A DNA stretch of 55,908 nt, from contig JAADIQ010000066.1 in the NCBI GenBank assembly GCA_013151255.1, positions 1 to 55,908 on the forward strand, given 5' to 3'. Shown here one piece after another: positions 7,651 to 16,832 of this stretch. Made by a program: the position numbers and the translations under genes. The notes below the pieces were generated by a model that saw only the letters and a list, made by a program, of their open reading frames with translations, did not search any database and was not told the DNA's origin. The DNA comes from Alphaproteobacteria bacterium (lineage in GTDB: Bacteria; Pseudomonadota; Alphaproteobacteria; Caulobacterales; Parvularculaceae). The stretch's first letter is position 1, and each line of letters begins with the position of its first letter.

Positions 7651-9287
7651 CGGTAAAGGACGGAGCCTGATGTTTTGAGCAGGCTTGCGGGAACCGTCGC
7701 GCCGCGGCGCACCCAGATTTCCCATACCGGTGTTTGTTCCACCAGTTTAAATTCAGTGTAGAGCAGCGCCTCGGCGCGCCCAATCGCCGCCGTCGTCGCC
7801 GGGTCGAGGTCGAGGCGCGGCACGAACACCACATTCGCCAGGCTCGCCGCCGCATCGCCCGTGGCCTCGCATTGTCGCCGCTCCGCCAGCACGCAAGCCG
7901 TATCCGCGCCGGTCAAAATCGCTACGCCCCAGCCTTCCGCCGCCATCGATTTGGCTCTGCCCGCCGCTTCAAGCAGCATCATCGACTGGTCAACCGGCGC
8001 CAACGCAAAGAACTCGCGCGCTTCAACGGTCGAGAAACGCCCCTCTTCAATCCACTGCGCAATGGTCGGCCCGCCCGGTTGCACCAGCGCCAATTCGGTG
8101 CGGATATTTTCAGGCGCCGCTTCTGCGACCTGATATTGAAGCGCAAACTGTCCGGCCGAATGAACCACAATCGCAACCGTCCAGAACAAAGTCAGCGCGC
8201 CGCCGGTTAAGGCGACCGAAACGCTGGCGCGGTCGTGGCTGCGAAACAGGCCGTCATAAAACGGCGAGGATACTGAGAAGACTGCAATCGCCGCGACCAG
8301 AACGAACACCGGAAGCGCATTGGCGCCGGTTAAGCGCGCGGCGATGAAGGCGGTTATGCCGAGCAACAGCGCCGTCAGCCATGACCGCAAATGTTCGCGG
8401 CCGCCAAACACTGAAGCGGAAAGCAGAACTAACACCGTACTGACCGCAACGCCGCTCAGCCCCATGGCGCCTTCGCCACCGGAAAAAGGCGCGCTGACCT
8501 GCAAGACGCCGCTCGCCGCTGAGGCGCGCGCGATGTTGATGCCGGGCGCCAGCCATTCAGCAAGACCGGCGAGGACGGCAAACACCGCCAGCGTTGCTGC
8601 ATAACGCGACAAACCGCAGCGGCCGGACAGGAACGGGCACGCCGAAAGCGCGATGAAGCCGGCAAGCGAAAACACCGGGTTAAGCTGCCACAGGGCGAAC
8701 AGACCGACGCCGGCAATCAGCCCCTCAAAGCGCGCACGCCCCGGGGCGTTGTCCGCCGAGGCGGCGATGAAACAAAAACTCGTCGCCAGAAATATCGCCA
8801 GCGCAAACTCGCTGGGGCCGGCAAATGGCGAGGCGACATAAGCGCCCAAGGCGCCCGTGGTTAACGCAGCTGGAATAATCGGCAGCCGCGATGAGGCAAA
8901 ATACGCCATCGGATAGACAACGAACAGCGCGCTCAAGGCTTTGGCGATAAGGTGAATGCGCCCCGGCGCTTCGGCGAAAATATCCGCCGCAAGCAGCAGC
9001 ATCACATAGAACGGCGACGCGTTGTCGCTAAGCGCCTCGGCGCCAGCGCTAATCGCGCGCGCCTCGGCAATTGGCGCAATCATATCGACCGTCGGCGACA
9101 GGCTTAACAGGGCCGGCGCCAGAACCGCCGCCAGAATAAACGGCGCCGCCGCCAGCACCGACCAGAGGAACGACCAGCCGGGCTCTTTCCAGGAATAAAT
9201 CACCATCGCCGCGCCGCGCGCAAGCGGCGCCGGGCGGCGCCAGGCGAAGTCTTCATCTCGGTCCCAATTGTCGCTGTTGGCGCTCAT
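7647..9287 (-). CDS. Polytopic membrane protein of unknown function
   Basis: 546 residues from the ATG at 9287 (MSANSDNW); an in-frame start at 9320 is also possible. After a charged N-terminus come roughly nine to eleven hydrophobic helices up to about residue 400, then a soluble tail of about 150 residues (IAQWIEEGRFSTVEAREFF onward) probably on the periplasmic side. The overall shape (membrane part followed by a soluble C-terminal domain, with an early periplasmic loop containing VDMIAPIAEARAIS) is like lipid-linked glycosyltransferases of the PMT/ArnT/GT-C type, but no diagnostic motif is convincing. I do not recognise the family. It overlaps cysQ tail-to-tail by 4 bases and stands alone on its strand. 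Confidence 0.75.
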   Translation of the reverse strand: MSANSDNWDRDEDFAWRRPAPLARGAAMVIYSWKEPGWSFLWSVLAAAPFILAAVLAPALLSLSPTVDMIAPIAEARAISAGAEALSDNASPFYVMLLLAADIFAEAPGRIHLIAKALSALFVVYPMAYFASSRLPIIPAALTTGALGAYVASPFAGPSEFALAIFLATSFCFIAASADNAPGRARFEGLIAGVGLFALWQLNPVFSLAGFIALSACPFLSGRCGLSRYAATLAVFAVLAGLAEWLAPGINIARASAASGVLQVSAPFSGGEGAMGLSGVAVSTVLVLLSASVFGGREHLRSWLTALLLGITAFIAARLTGANALPVFVLVAAIAVFSVSSPFYDGLFRSHDRASVSVALTGGALTLFWTVAIVVHSAGQFALQYQVAEAAPENIRTELALVQPGGPTIAQWIEEGRFSTVEAREFFALAPVDQSMMLLEAAGRAKSMAAEGWGVAILTGADTACVLAERRQCEATGDAAASLANVVFVPRLDLDPATTAAIGRAEALLYTEFKLVEQTPVWEIWVRRGATVPASLLKTSGSVLYR

Positions 9288-9454
9288 TTTACCCGCATTC
9301 AGTCTTGCTGCTTGTCTCAAAGCGGCGCGCTTTGAAAATCCTTAACGGTAAAACTGCAATTGCTTTGCCGAAGCGCATTGCCCGGTGGTAAAATCTTTCG
9401 ATATCAGGCGTTTGCGGCTTTGCGCGGCGCGCCGCGCTGCTATGGTTAGGGTTA

Positions 9455-10135
9455 ATGCGCACGCTTTTTCATATGCCCCTCGACCCCGCCTCGCGGATGG
9501 TGCGCATTGCGCTGGCCGAAAAGGGACTGCCAGCGCAGCTGGTCGAAAAGCGGCCATGGGACGATGACGCAACGCTGGTCGCGGCAAACCCTGCGGGCGC
9601 GGTGCCAGTGCTGATCGACGAACCGCCAACCCGCGGCGTGATTAATGTAGCGCCCGCGACGGTCATCATCGAATATCTCGAAGACGCCTACACCGCCGCG
9701 CCGTTATTTCCGTCAACCTCCGCCGCCCGCGCTGAAGTGCGCCGGCTCTGCGCCTGGTTCACCGGCAAGTTTGAAACCGATGTCATCACCCCTATCGTTC
9801 GTGAACGGATTGACAAGCGGTTGATGCGCCTTGGGCAGCCCGATTATGAATTGTTAAAGCAGGGCGGCGAAGCGCTGGCCTGGCATATGGATTATTTCAG
9901 CTGGCTGCTCGACCAACGCACCTGGTTTGCGGGAGAAAAATACACCGCCGCCGATATTGCCGCCGCCGCCTTTATCTCTTGCATCGATTATGTCGATGCA
10001 ATGCCCTGGGGCGCTTTTCCGCTGGTGAAGGAGTGGTATGCGCGGGTCAAATCACGCCCCGCCATGCGCCCGGTCCTGCGCGACCGCATCGCCGGGCTGC
10101 CGCCGCCGCGCCATTATGATGACCCGGACTTTTGA
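9455..10135 (+). CDS. Glutathione S-transferase family protein
   Basis: 226 residues with the two GST domains. The N-terminal thioredoxin-like part is RTLFHMPLDPASRMVRIALAEKG, with the substrate-binding turn NPAGAVPVL and the glutathione gamma-glutamyl contact region ATVIIEYLEDAY. The C-terminal helical domain includes WFAGEKYTAADIAAAAF, the conserved N-capping box region. It probably conjugates or reduces electrophiles in the cytoplasm; the substrate cannot be read from the sequence. It overlaps the start of queG by 4 bases, an arrangement consistent with co-transcription. Confidence 0.88.
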   Translation: MRTLFHMPLDPASRMVRIALAEKGLPAQLVEKRPWDDDATLVAANPAGAVPVLIDEPPTRGVINVAPATVIIEYLEDAYTAAPLFPSTSAARAEVRRLCAWFTGKFETDVITPIVRERIDKRLMRLGQPDYELLKQGGEALAWHMDYFSWLLDQRTWFAGEKYTAADIAAAAFISCIDYVDAMPWGAFPLVKEWYARVKSRPAMRPVLRDRIAGLPPPRHYDDPDF

Positions 10136-11253
10136 GCGTGGCCTCCGGCGTCAGCAAAGATGAAATCCGCGCCCAGGTCCGCGCGCTCGGTTTTGATGCG
10201 GTTGGGTTTGCGCCCGCATCGCTGCCATTAGAGGCCGGAGAAAACTTAACGCAGTTTCTGACGCTCGGCCGTCATGGCGAGATGGCGTGGATGGAGGCGC
10301 GCGCAGAACAGCGCAGCGCGCCGCAAGCGCTTTGGCCCGAAGCGCGCAGCGTGATTATGCTCGGCGTCAATTACGGGCCGGATGAAGACCCGCTTGCAGC
10401 GCTAACCCAAAAATCATCGGCGGCGATTTCCGTCTATGCACAAAACAAAGACTACCATCAGCTCATCAAAAAACGCCTCAAGCGCCTCGCCCGCTGGCTG
10501 ATTGAAAACCATGGCGGCGATGTCAAAGTCTTTGTCGACACCGCACCGGTGATGGAAAAGCCGCTAGCGACGAAAGCCGGTATCGGCTGGCAGGGCAAGC
10601 ACACCAATCTTGTCTCGCGCGAATTTGGTTCATGGCTTTTCCTCGGCTCGATTTTCACAACGCTCGACATTGACGCCGATGCGCCGGAGACGGACCATTG
10701 CGGCTCGTGCCAAAACTGCCTCGATATCTGCCCGACCAACGCCTTTCCGGCGCCCTATCAACTCGACGCCAGGCGGTGCCTGTCTTATCTCACCATCGAA
10801 CATGGCGGCCCGATCCCGGCCCGGTTCCGCAAAGCCATGGGCAACCGGATTTACGGATGCGATGATTGCCTGGCGGTCTGCCCATGGAACAAGTTTGCAT
10901 CGCTATCGCAAGAGACCGCGTTTCATGCGCGCGAGGAGTTGCGCGCTCCGAGCCTTGGTGAGCTTGCCGCGTTAGATGATCGCGCATTCAGGGATATGTT
11001 TTCCGGATCGCCAATTAAACGCACCGGCCGCAACCGGTTTGTTCGCAATGTCTTGATCGCGATCGGCAATTCGCAAGACCGGGCGTTGGCGCCCTCAGCG
11101 CAAGCGCTGCTGGACGACGACAATGCGCTGGTCCGCGGCGCCGCGATTTGGGCGTTGCGGCAATTGCTGGATGTTGGAGATATCGACGCCTTGCGGCGGC
11201 GTTTTATAGAACAGGAAAAAGATGCCGACGCGCTCGCCGAATGGGCGTATTAA
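10132..11253 (+). CDS. queG: Epoxyqueuosine reductase
   Basis: A 373-residue B12- and Fe-S-dependent reductase that converts epoxyqueuosine to queuosine in tRNA, the last step of Q synthesis. Two 4Fe-4S motifs are visible: CGSCQNCLDICPTNAF (about 190-205) and CDDCLAVCPWNKF (about 243-255). The N-terminal cobalamin-binding domain includes RSVIMLGVNYGP and DTAPVMEKPLATKAGIGWQGKHTN in pieces. A C-terminal HEAT-like stretch (ALLDDDNALVRGAAIWALRQL) is as in the family. The start is either TTG at 10132 overlapping the gst stop, or GTG at 10138. Confidence 0.95.
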   Translation: MSVASGVSKDEIRAQVRALGFDAVGFAPASLPLEAGENLTQFLTLGRHGEMAWMEARAEQRSAPQALWPEARSVIMLGVNYGPDEDPLAALTQKSSAAISVYAQNKDYHQLIKKRLKRLARWLIENHGGDVKVFVDTAPVMEKPLATKAGIGWQGKHTNLVSREFGSWLFLGSIFTTLDIDADAPETDHCGSCQNCLDICPTNAFPAPYQLDARRCLSYLTIEHGGPIPARFRKAMGNRIYGCDDCLAVCPWNKFASLSQETAFHAREELRAPSLGELAALDDRAFRDMFSGSPIKRTGRNRFVRNVLIAIGNSQDRALAPSAQALLDDDNALVRGAAIWALRQLLDVGDIDALRRRFIEQEKDADALAEWAY

Positions 11254-11256
11254 GTG

Positions 11257-14200
11257 CTACACATCGACGGTGACATAAACCTCACCCTTGGCGAAATTGC
11301 CATTGTCGTCTTCAACCCAATACCAGAACTGGTCCATCCCGGTGAAATTTGGATCCGGCGTATAAGTTATCGTTCCATCGTCATTCAAATCCACGCGCCC
11401 ATTGGTCGGATGAACAAATCCGTCAACAGCAATCGCATCGCCATCCGGGTCGAAATCATTTGCAAGCGCGTCAATGATGACCGAACTGCCTGAACTGACG
11501 GTCGCAGAATCGTCCGTCGCCACCGGCGCAGCACTGTTGACGTCAAGGACGCCATGGTAAATCGGCGCCCCAAGATCCGTTTGCTGCTGCGCCCACGCTG
11601 CGCCGCCAGGAATTTCAATAAACGTTGCCTGTTTGATCAACTCGCCCGTGGCGCGGTCGGAAAAATAGCGTTCGAAAACTGTCACCGCCCGCCCATCGGG
11701 CAATGTCCAATAGCCCTCGCGTTCAACAGCGTTGCCAAGCGCCTCGCCGCGATAGACCTGGGGGTCCAGCTGGCCAAGTTCGATAGAGCCGATGCTATCG
11801 GTTTTCACGCCCGGTAAATTCATCCCGTAAAAAGGCGCGCCGACCGGTTCGAAAAGCGGGAAATCTGCAAGTCCGGACACAAATTCCAGACGACCGGCAA
11901 CGAGATCCGCTGCAGTCAGGAATAGATCATTCGCATCAATGTTGGTGTAATCAGTGGTAGCGCCGCTAATATTGACATCAATGAACACATATCGGTAGTC
12001 GCCGTCAAAGTTAGTGAAGGTGGTGGTTTTGTCCATGATGACGCCGATATCAAAGCCCGTGATATTGGCGTTGTTCACAACCAAATCGAAAGCATTATTC
12101 CCAAGGGCAAGGCCGCTAGCGCCATTGCCGGCGCCAATGAGATCAATATCCTTCAGCGTGTAGCCGCCGGTATATTCCAGGCGTATGCCAAGGCGCGTTT
12201 CCCAGGCTGTGAAATCTTCGATGACGGAACGCAAATCATGGCGCTGATTGGGACCTGGCTTGACGACATAAAACCCCGACCCCACGGCAAACGCCTCGTT
12301 GCCAACGAACTGAGATATCGAAGGCCTGTATATCTGCGCTTCATCGGCATAGTTCAGGCTTTCCGGGTAGGGTGAATTGTCGGGATCGATCTTAACTACA
12401 TCACCAGCCGGCCCGCGTGAAAAGTAGATAAATCCCTGCCCGCTGGGGATACCTGCAGCGACATTGTCTACTGAATCAACCATCCGGCTTTGGAACCAGA
12501 ACCCTGCGCCGGTCCGGCCAAGATCGAAAGCGGCGACATCAGAGCCAAGCTTCGGATTGTTGTCATTACCAATCCCGGACAAGCCAATCGATTTGATTGC
12601 AATATTGCTGACCCATCGCCCAGTTTCATTGCCTGTCTCCGCAACGAACGCCGCACCAAATGCATCATAGACCGCATTATCGGCTATGATCGCATTTGAA
12701 TCGTGTTGAACCAGCCCCCAGCCGGGAGAGTTCCAAACGGCATTGCCGACAAGCTCAGCTGGATTGTCTTGATCGCCGACGCCGGCGCGGTGAATATGTA
12801 AGGGGTAGCGCGCTTTTACATTGGTGTCGAATTCTACTGAATCCAAATTGGCCACATCAAAGGCGCGCTCGGATTTATCCGTACGTCCTAAATCCGTAAA
12901 TTCCGCATAACGGACATCAACATCGTCCGATTGCATGAACATCACATGGCCACGTTGATACACCGGCAAATCATCTGCATTTTCAGTAATAAACCGAATA
13001 TTGCGCGTGTAGTTGGCGACATATGCCTTCAGGTCAGCGCGCGGCGTATCGTGATCGAATTCCAGCGGCCTATCGAATGTGATGACGTTGCCGTTGATTG
13101 CTGTAATGATGAGTTCTTCATCTTCTGTCTGGATGTCTTGTTTTGTGCCGGCTGGCGTCCCATCAACAACTGGTAATTTCGTCCCGGTTAAAACCAGCCT
13201 GTCGCCGACAGACCAGCCTTCCGGCGGCGCCTCAAGCGTAAGCGATGTGTCGCCCGCCATCGCATCTATTGCGACCTTCAAATAAGTATCTTTTTCAGCG
13301 CCATAAATTTCAATTGCCCCCTGGCTGACCACCCCTCGAGACAACAGTTGCGTATCCCAGGCAACATCAATCGGGCCATTATCGGCAATCTGAATAACGG
13401 CCTCCACACCTGCCGCAACCGGGTTGCCGGCCGTGCCAATTGTTAGCTTGCCGGTCGTAGCGACAATAAGCGTATCGACTTCCATGAACGTGTTTTGATC
13501 GGTAGCGAAATCAAGCTGTCCATCAACACGGACGGTAAATAGTGAAACCGTGCTTTCACCGTCATAAAGAACCCCTATGCCTTGAGGGATAAAAACTTTC
13601 GCGCCCTCCGGCGGGACTTCGCCATTCGCCCAAGTATTTGGATCGAACCACGACCCATCCTGGACTGCAACATGGGTGGCCTCGCTCTCAGGCGCGAGAT
13701 CAAGCAGAGCCTTCCGCTCGGCTGCATTCGCATCCGCAGATTGCCCATTTACACTATTTTCCGCGCCGTCTTCAGGGTTTCCATGCACCACGCCGCCAAC
13801 GGCGACTTCTACTGACGCCGTACTTATCGAACCGTCTGCATCCTGAACTTCGTAGGAGAATGTCGCCACTCCTTCAAAACCGGTATTTGGTACAAACCTT
13901 ACGTTGCCGTTTTCCAAAAATACGGTTCCGTTGACCGCATCAAACACACGGACAATTTCCAATCCACCGGAGTTTACATTGAGATCGTTGGATAGTAATT
14001 GCGACTCTGAAATAAGCAGCGTCTGATCGACTTCAGCGTGGACATGGTCATCTACCGCGCTGAGTTCAACATCAACACCGCCAGCGTTATTTCCATTATC
14101 TGGTGCGGTTCCCGCGGCGGCGCCAAGGTCGATCTCTTCTTTACCGACACTGAGACAGCCTTCCGCCGCCAGCAGCGGCGCCAACAGGCTGGCGCTCATC

Positions 14201-14349
14201 ATCTTCTTACGGCTTGCGCGTTTTCTTGCGCGACGGCCTTTAGCCAGCGGCGCTTTGATGGCGCCAAGCCGGCTGGCCATTAACAAATCGTTTATGTTCA
14301 TGGAACTGGCAGAAAGAACAGTATCGCCGGAGCGAAAATTTTTGCTCAT
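11257..14349 (-). CDS. Large secreted G8-domain/beta-helix protein with cadherin-like ends (CEMIP/TMEM2-like)
   Basis: About 1,030 residues from the ATG at 14349 (an in-frame GTG lies at 14361). Order: an unusual basic leader ending in a hydrophobic patch (SASLLAPLLAAEGC, about 55-70); a VCBS/cadherin-like Ig domain (about 95-190, VDDHVHAEVDQTLLI to FSYEVQDADGS); a G8 domain (about 220-315, DGSWFDPNTWANGEVPP, VRVDGQLDF); a long right-handed beta-helix region (about 400-800) with RYPLHIHRAG and DNAVYDAFGAAFVAETGNETG, which recall the hyaluronan-degrading CEMIP/TMEM2 proteins; and a C-terminal Ig-like domain (about 940-1030, DDSATVSSGSSVIIDALANDFDPDGDAI). It is acidic and repeat-rich, as expected of a surface protein. 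It ends without a PEP-CTERM or LPxTG sorting signal. It is the last gene of the minus EPS arm, so polysaccharide binding or cleavage is a reasonable inference, not shown. Confidence 0.85.
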   Translation of the reverse strand: MSKNFRSGDTVLSASSMNINDLLMASRLGAIKAPLAKGRRARKRASRKKMMSASLLAPLLAAEGCLSVGKEEIDLGAAAGTAPDNGNNAGGVDVELSAVDDHVHAEVDQTLLISESQLLSNDLNVNSGGLEIVRVFDAVNGTVFLENGNVRFVPNTGFEGVATFSYEVQDADGSISTASVEVAVGGVVHGNPEDGAENSVNGQSADANAAERKALLDLAPESEATHVAVQDGSWFDPNTWANGEVPPEGAKVFIPQGIGVLYDGESTVSLFTVRVDGQLDFATDQNTFMEVDTLIVATTGKLTIGTAGNPVAAGVEAVIQIADNGPIDVAWDTQLLSRGVVSQGAIEIYGAEKDTYLKVAIDAMAGDTSLTLEAPPEGWSVGDRLVLTGTKLPVVDGTPAGTKQDIQTEDEELIITAINGNVITFDRPLEFDHDTPRADLKAYVANYTRNIRFITENADDLPVYQRGHVMFMQSDDVDVRYAEFTDLGRTDKSERAFDVANLDSVEFDTNVKARYPLHIHRAGVGDQDNPAELVGNAVWNSPGWGLVQHDSNAIIADNAVYDAFGAAFVAETGNETGRWVSNIAIKSIGLSGIGNDNNPKLGSDVAAFDLGRTGAGFWFQSRMVDSVDNVAAGIPSGQGFIYFSRGPAGDVVKIDPDNSPYPESLNYADEAQIYRPSISQFVGNEAFAVGSGFYVVKPGPNQRHDLRSVIEDFTAWETRLGIRLEYTGGYTLKDIDLIGAGNGASGLALGNNAFDLVVNNANITGFDIGVIMDKTTTFTNFDGDYRYVFIDVNISGATTDYTNIDANDLFLTAADLVAGRLEFVSGLADFPLFEPVGAPFYGMNLPGVKTDSIGSIELGQLDPQVYRGEALGNAVEREGYWTLPDGRAVTVFERYFSDRATGELIKQATFIEIPGGAAWAQQQTDLGAPIYHGVLDVNSAAPVATDDSATVSSGSSVIIDALANDFDPDGDAIAVDGFVHPTNGRVDLNDDGTITYTPDPNFTGMDQFWYWVEDDNGNFAKGEVYVTVDV

Positions 14350-14666
14350 AATCAGGCTCACTCACACATTTGTCTGCAATCGAACAGTAAACAGTATCTT
14401 TCTCGCCACACTTCGTACAAAATTTCCTTGCACGATGCGATTGTGCAACAGGTAAGAAATTAGGAACCTTAGATTTCTTTTGTCTGAAGCTCCTGAACTT
14501 AATTTGATGAAAATAAGCCGATTACGGATTAAATTTTCACAAGTTTCAAGCGCGACCGCGCGAATCCTCGATCACGAAGACCAAGTTACTATAGTCGCCT
14601 TGAAAATGAATCTAAAATTTTATCAAGCTAAGCCCGCCGAGAACCGGCGGGTGCGCGCAGCGGCGC
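14350..14666. other. Intergenic region upstream of the G8 protein gene
   Basis: About 315 bases, clearly AT-richer than its surroundings. It lies between the oxygenase stop and the G8 gene start, both on the minus strand. It holds the hairpin at 14633-14651 and probably a separate promoter for the G8 gene. A short open frame on the plus strand (14480-14677) has no recognisable features and was not called. Confidence 0.5.
14633..14651 (-). terminator. Hairpin downstream of the oxygenase gene
   Basis: Perfect 7-bp stem CCCGCCG/CGGCGGG with a 5-base loop, 16 bases past the oxygenase stop on the minus strand. The minus-strand sequence after the stem is CTTAGCTTGATAAAATTTT, only a weak T-tract, so termination may be partial. 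Confidence 0.45.
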
Positions 14667-15494
14667 TTAACGGCTAAGTTTCCTTAAGCCCCGCACCACT
14701 ATCGGAGGTAACAAATCGTTAATGATCTCGCTCCGCCTCACACCCCAATCGGTTTTGTCGCCCGTTTGCGGTCGTGGTTTGAACTGGGTTGTCTTCGCGC
14801 GCGCGGCTTTGTCCCACGTTGCCGTATAGTAATAAAGCGCAATCGAGCGCCGCGCATCGCCACGGGGGTGCGCGACCGGCGCCGGATGGCCGTGATAGCT
14901 ATTGCCGCTGGTTGAAAACACAACGCAGCGATTAAACAGCGGCACAATTTTATGGAGACGGTTTTTCATATCGCGATCCCAAAGCTCAAGCTCGCCGCCG
15001 AAACCTTCCTCCCAATTCTTGTTGAGATAAATCAAAAGATTCAAGCGCCGCTCAAGGCCAAGCTTGCGATGGAGATTAAAGTCGGCATGCACATCAAGAT
15101 GGCCGCCCTGCTTGGTCTGATGAAATCCGCCGCCGGTGAAATATGGGTCAGGAATAAGCCCTGTGACGCCGGTCATGTTTTCCAGAAATTCAATAAGCGG
15201 CCGCGAATTCATTGAGTAAAAAAACGAACGCAATTGCGGCGTCAAAAAATCTGGATTGAAGCTGGTCTTGTAGCGCTCCTGATCGCGGTCGAAGCTGCGA
15301 CTGTCAGGGTCCGGCGTTTGCGGAAACGCATCGAGACATGCATCCAAAATTTGCGGCGAACAAAAATCATCAATGGCGATGTGCGGGAACGGTTCGGCCG
15401 AAACATATTTATCGTGGAGATCGGCGCCCTTTTCCTTCATGTCCATGACATCAAAGAATCCGAATTGCGTATCTGCGACTTCAAGATAGCTCAT
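14667..15494 (-). CDS. 2OG-Fe(II) oxygenase (prolyl-4-hydroxylase-type fold)
   Basis: 275 residues from the ATG at 15494, chosen because GAGG sits 9 bases upstream. The double-stranded beta-helix iron site is visible: H136-A-D138 (GGHLDVHADFN), the distal histidine H201 in GNSYHGHP, and the 2-oxoglutarate-binding Arg in DARRSIALYYY. Family members hydroxylate proteins, small molecules or sugars using 2-oxoglutarate and O2. FHQTKQGGHLDVHADF and LNLLIYLNKNW are typical of bacterial P4Hc-like enzymes often found in polysaccharide clusters. It lies between the GT2 gene and the G8 protein gene on the same strand. Substrate unknown. Confidence 0.87.
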   Translation of the reverse strand: MSYLEVADTQFGFFDVMDMKEKGADLHDKYVSAEPFPHIAIDDFCSPQILDACLDAFPQTPDPDSRSFDRDQERYKTSFNPDFLTPQLRSFFYSMNSRPLIEFLENMTGVTGLIPDPYFTGGGFHQTKQGGHLDVHADFNLHRKLGLERRLNLLIYLNKNWEEGFGGELELWDRDMKNRLHKIVPLFNRCVVFSTSGNSYHGHPAPVAHPRGDARRSIALYYYTATWDKAARAKTTQFKPRPQTGDKTDWGVRRSEIINDLLPPIVVRGLRKLSR

Positions 15495-15635
15495 AAACGC
15501 CACCCTCTTTTCTGGCGGCCAAGCCCGCCTTCGCCAAACCAGCCAGCAACCCTATACCAATATCGCATCGCAGGCCCCTGTCGAGTTATGTATCCGCCAA
15601 AGTAGTTTTCTTCACAATGCGACGAATTCGGCCCA

Positions 15636-16832
15636 TTAACGCTTCTCACCGCCATCATCGCCGCGTTTGGTGCGGGTCCAGGTCTTTGAAGAGGCCCGCC
15701 CGCGACGGCCGTAGACTTTCAGCTTCTGAAGCAGAAATGGCGCCAACGCCGATAATTGAGATGGCGGCAAAACCGCACGCCCAAAGCGCGCCCACCCAGC
15801 CACTAGCGCTAGTGCAAAGAGCGCCATTGACGTCAGTACGGTGACGAGCGGTCCCGGCCCAGCAAATCCGAGCGCTAAAACGGACAGCACCGCCGTAAGG
15901 GTTAACCCGGCGCCAAGCGCAACCAGCGGCGGTATCATCGCATCGGCGGCCAGCAGCAGCAGCTTCATATCGGCGCGCAAAATTCCGCGCAGCATCGCCG
16001 GCGCCGCACGGCGCGCCATAATCTCCAGCGATCCGTGCTCCCAGCGTGCGCGCTGGGTGACGCTGGCGTCTTGGGCGGTCGGAAAAAAGCTGGTGACTTG
16101 CGCGTCCGGTGCAAATATCGGCGGCGCGCCGGCAAGCGCCATCTTCAGCGTCATCACCAAATCTTCGGTAATATCGCCGGCGCCAAAATCCAGACGGGAG
16201 ATCAGCGCCCACGGCGCGGCCAGCCCCGCCCCGGTAAACCGCGTGACATTAAAAAGGTTTGAAAGGCCTGTCATGCGTACACGGTTGATCATAATCCAGG
16301 CAAAGGCGGAAACCCCGGTTCCTGGCCCGGCGCCGTCCGGCGCATTCATAATATATAGCGCCTGCGCCGGGCGCCCGGTTGCTGATGCGACGCCAGCCAA
16401 ATAGTGTAGCGCACCCTCTCCCACCCGGCAGTCGGCGTCAAAGAAGACAACGCATTGCGGCGGCGCATCGCGCAGGCAATCAATCGCATATTGCAGCGCA
16501 TAGCCCTTGCCGCGATGGTCGGGCGCAGTGCGGACAAAAACTTCCGCGCCGCATTCTTGCGCAATCGCGGCGGTGTCGTCGGTGCAATTATCGGCGACAA
16601 CAATCAGCCGGTCGGCCGGGCGCAATTGTGCGCGAAGGTCGTGCAAGGTTGCCACGATATGACGGCCCTCATTATGCGCTGGCACGATTACCGCCACAGA
16701 CGAAGGTGGCGCACCAGCCGATGGCCGGCGCAGCGGGAAAAACGCCGCCAGGGTTTCAATGGCGAACAGGACCGCCGGCGCCGATACCGCCAGCACGACG
16801 CCCCAAAGCAGGATTGTAAAGCCCGCGCTCAT
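15636..16832 (-). CDS. Glycosyltransferase family 2, membrane-bound
   Basis: 398 residues. An N-terminal helix (about 5-30) is followed by a GT2 domain: VIVPAHNEG (49-56), the nucleotide-sugar metal motif D132-A-D134 (VVFFDADCRV), the TED acid motif at 222-224, and Q-R-A-R-W at 260-264. Two or three C-terminal helices follow (about 295-360). The set D, DxD, TED and (Q/R)xxRW is that of inverting, often processive synthases. It overlaps the GT4 stop by 4 bases and is co-transcribed with it. It would add sugars on the cytoplasmic face; donor and acceptor are not readable. Confidence 0.92.
   Translation of the reverse strand: MSAGFTILLWGVVLAVSAPAVLFAIETLAAFFPLRRPSAGAPPSSVAVIVPAHNEGRHIVATLHDLRAQLRPADRLIVVADNCTDDTAAIAQECGAEVFVRTAPDHRGKGYALQYAIDCLRDAPPQCVVFFDADCRVGEGALHYLAGVASATGRPAQALYIMNAPDGAGPGTGVSAFAWIMINRVRMTGLSNLFNVTRFTGAGLAAPWALISRLDFGAGDITEDLVMTLKMALAGAPPIFAPDAQVTSFFPTAQDASVTQRARWEHGSLEIMARRAAPAMLRGILRADMKLLLLAADAMIPPLVALGAGLTLTAVLSVLALGFAGPGPLVTVLTSMALFALALVAGWARFGRAVLPPSQLSALAPFLLQKLKVYGRRGRASSKTWTRTKRGDDGGEKR

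Noticed and set aside
11257..11350. PEP-CTERM or LPxTG sorting signal at the end of the G8 protein
   Set aside because: The protein ends in an Ig-like strand (KGEVYVTVDV) with no hydrophobic helix or basic tail.
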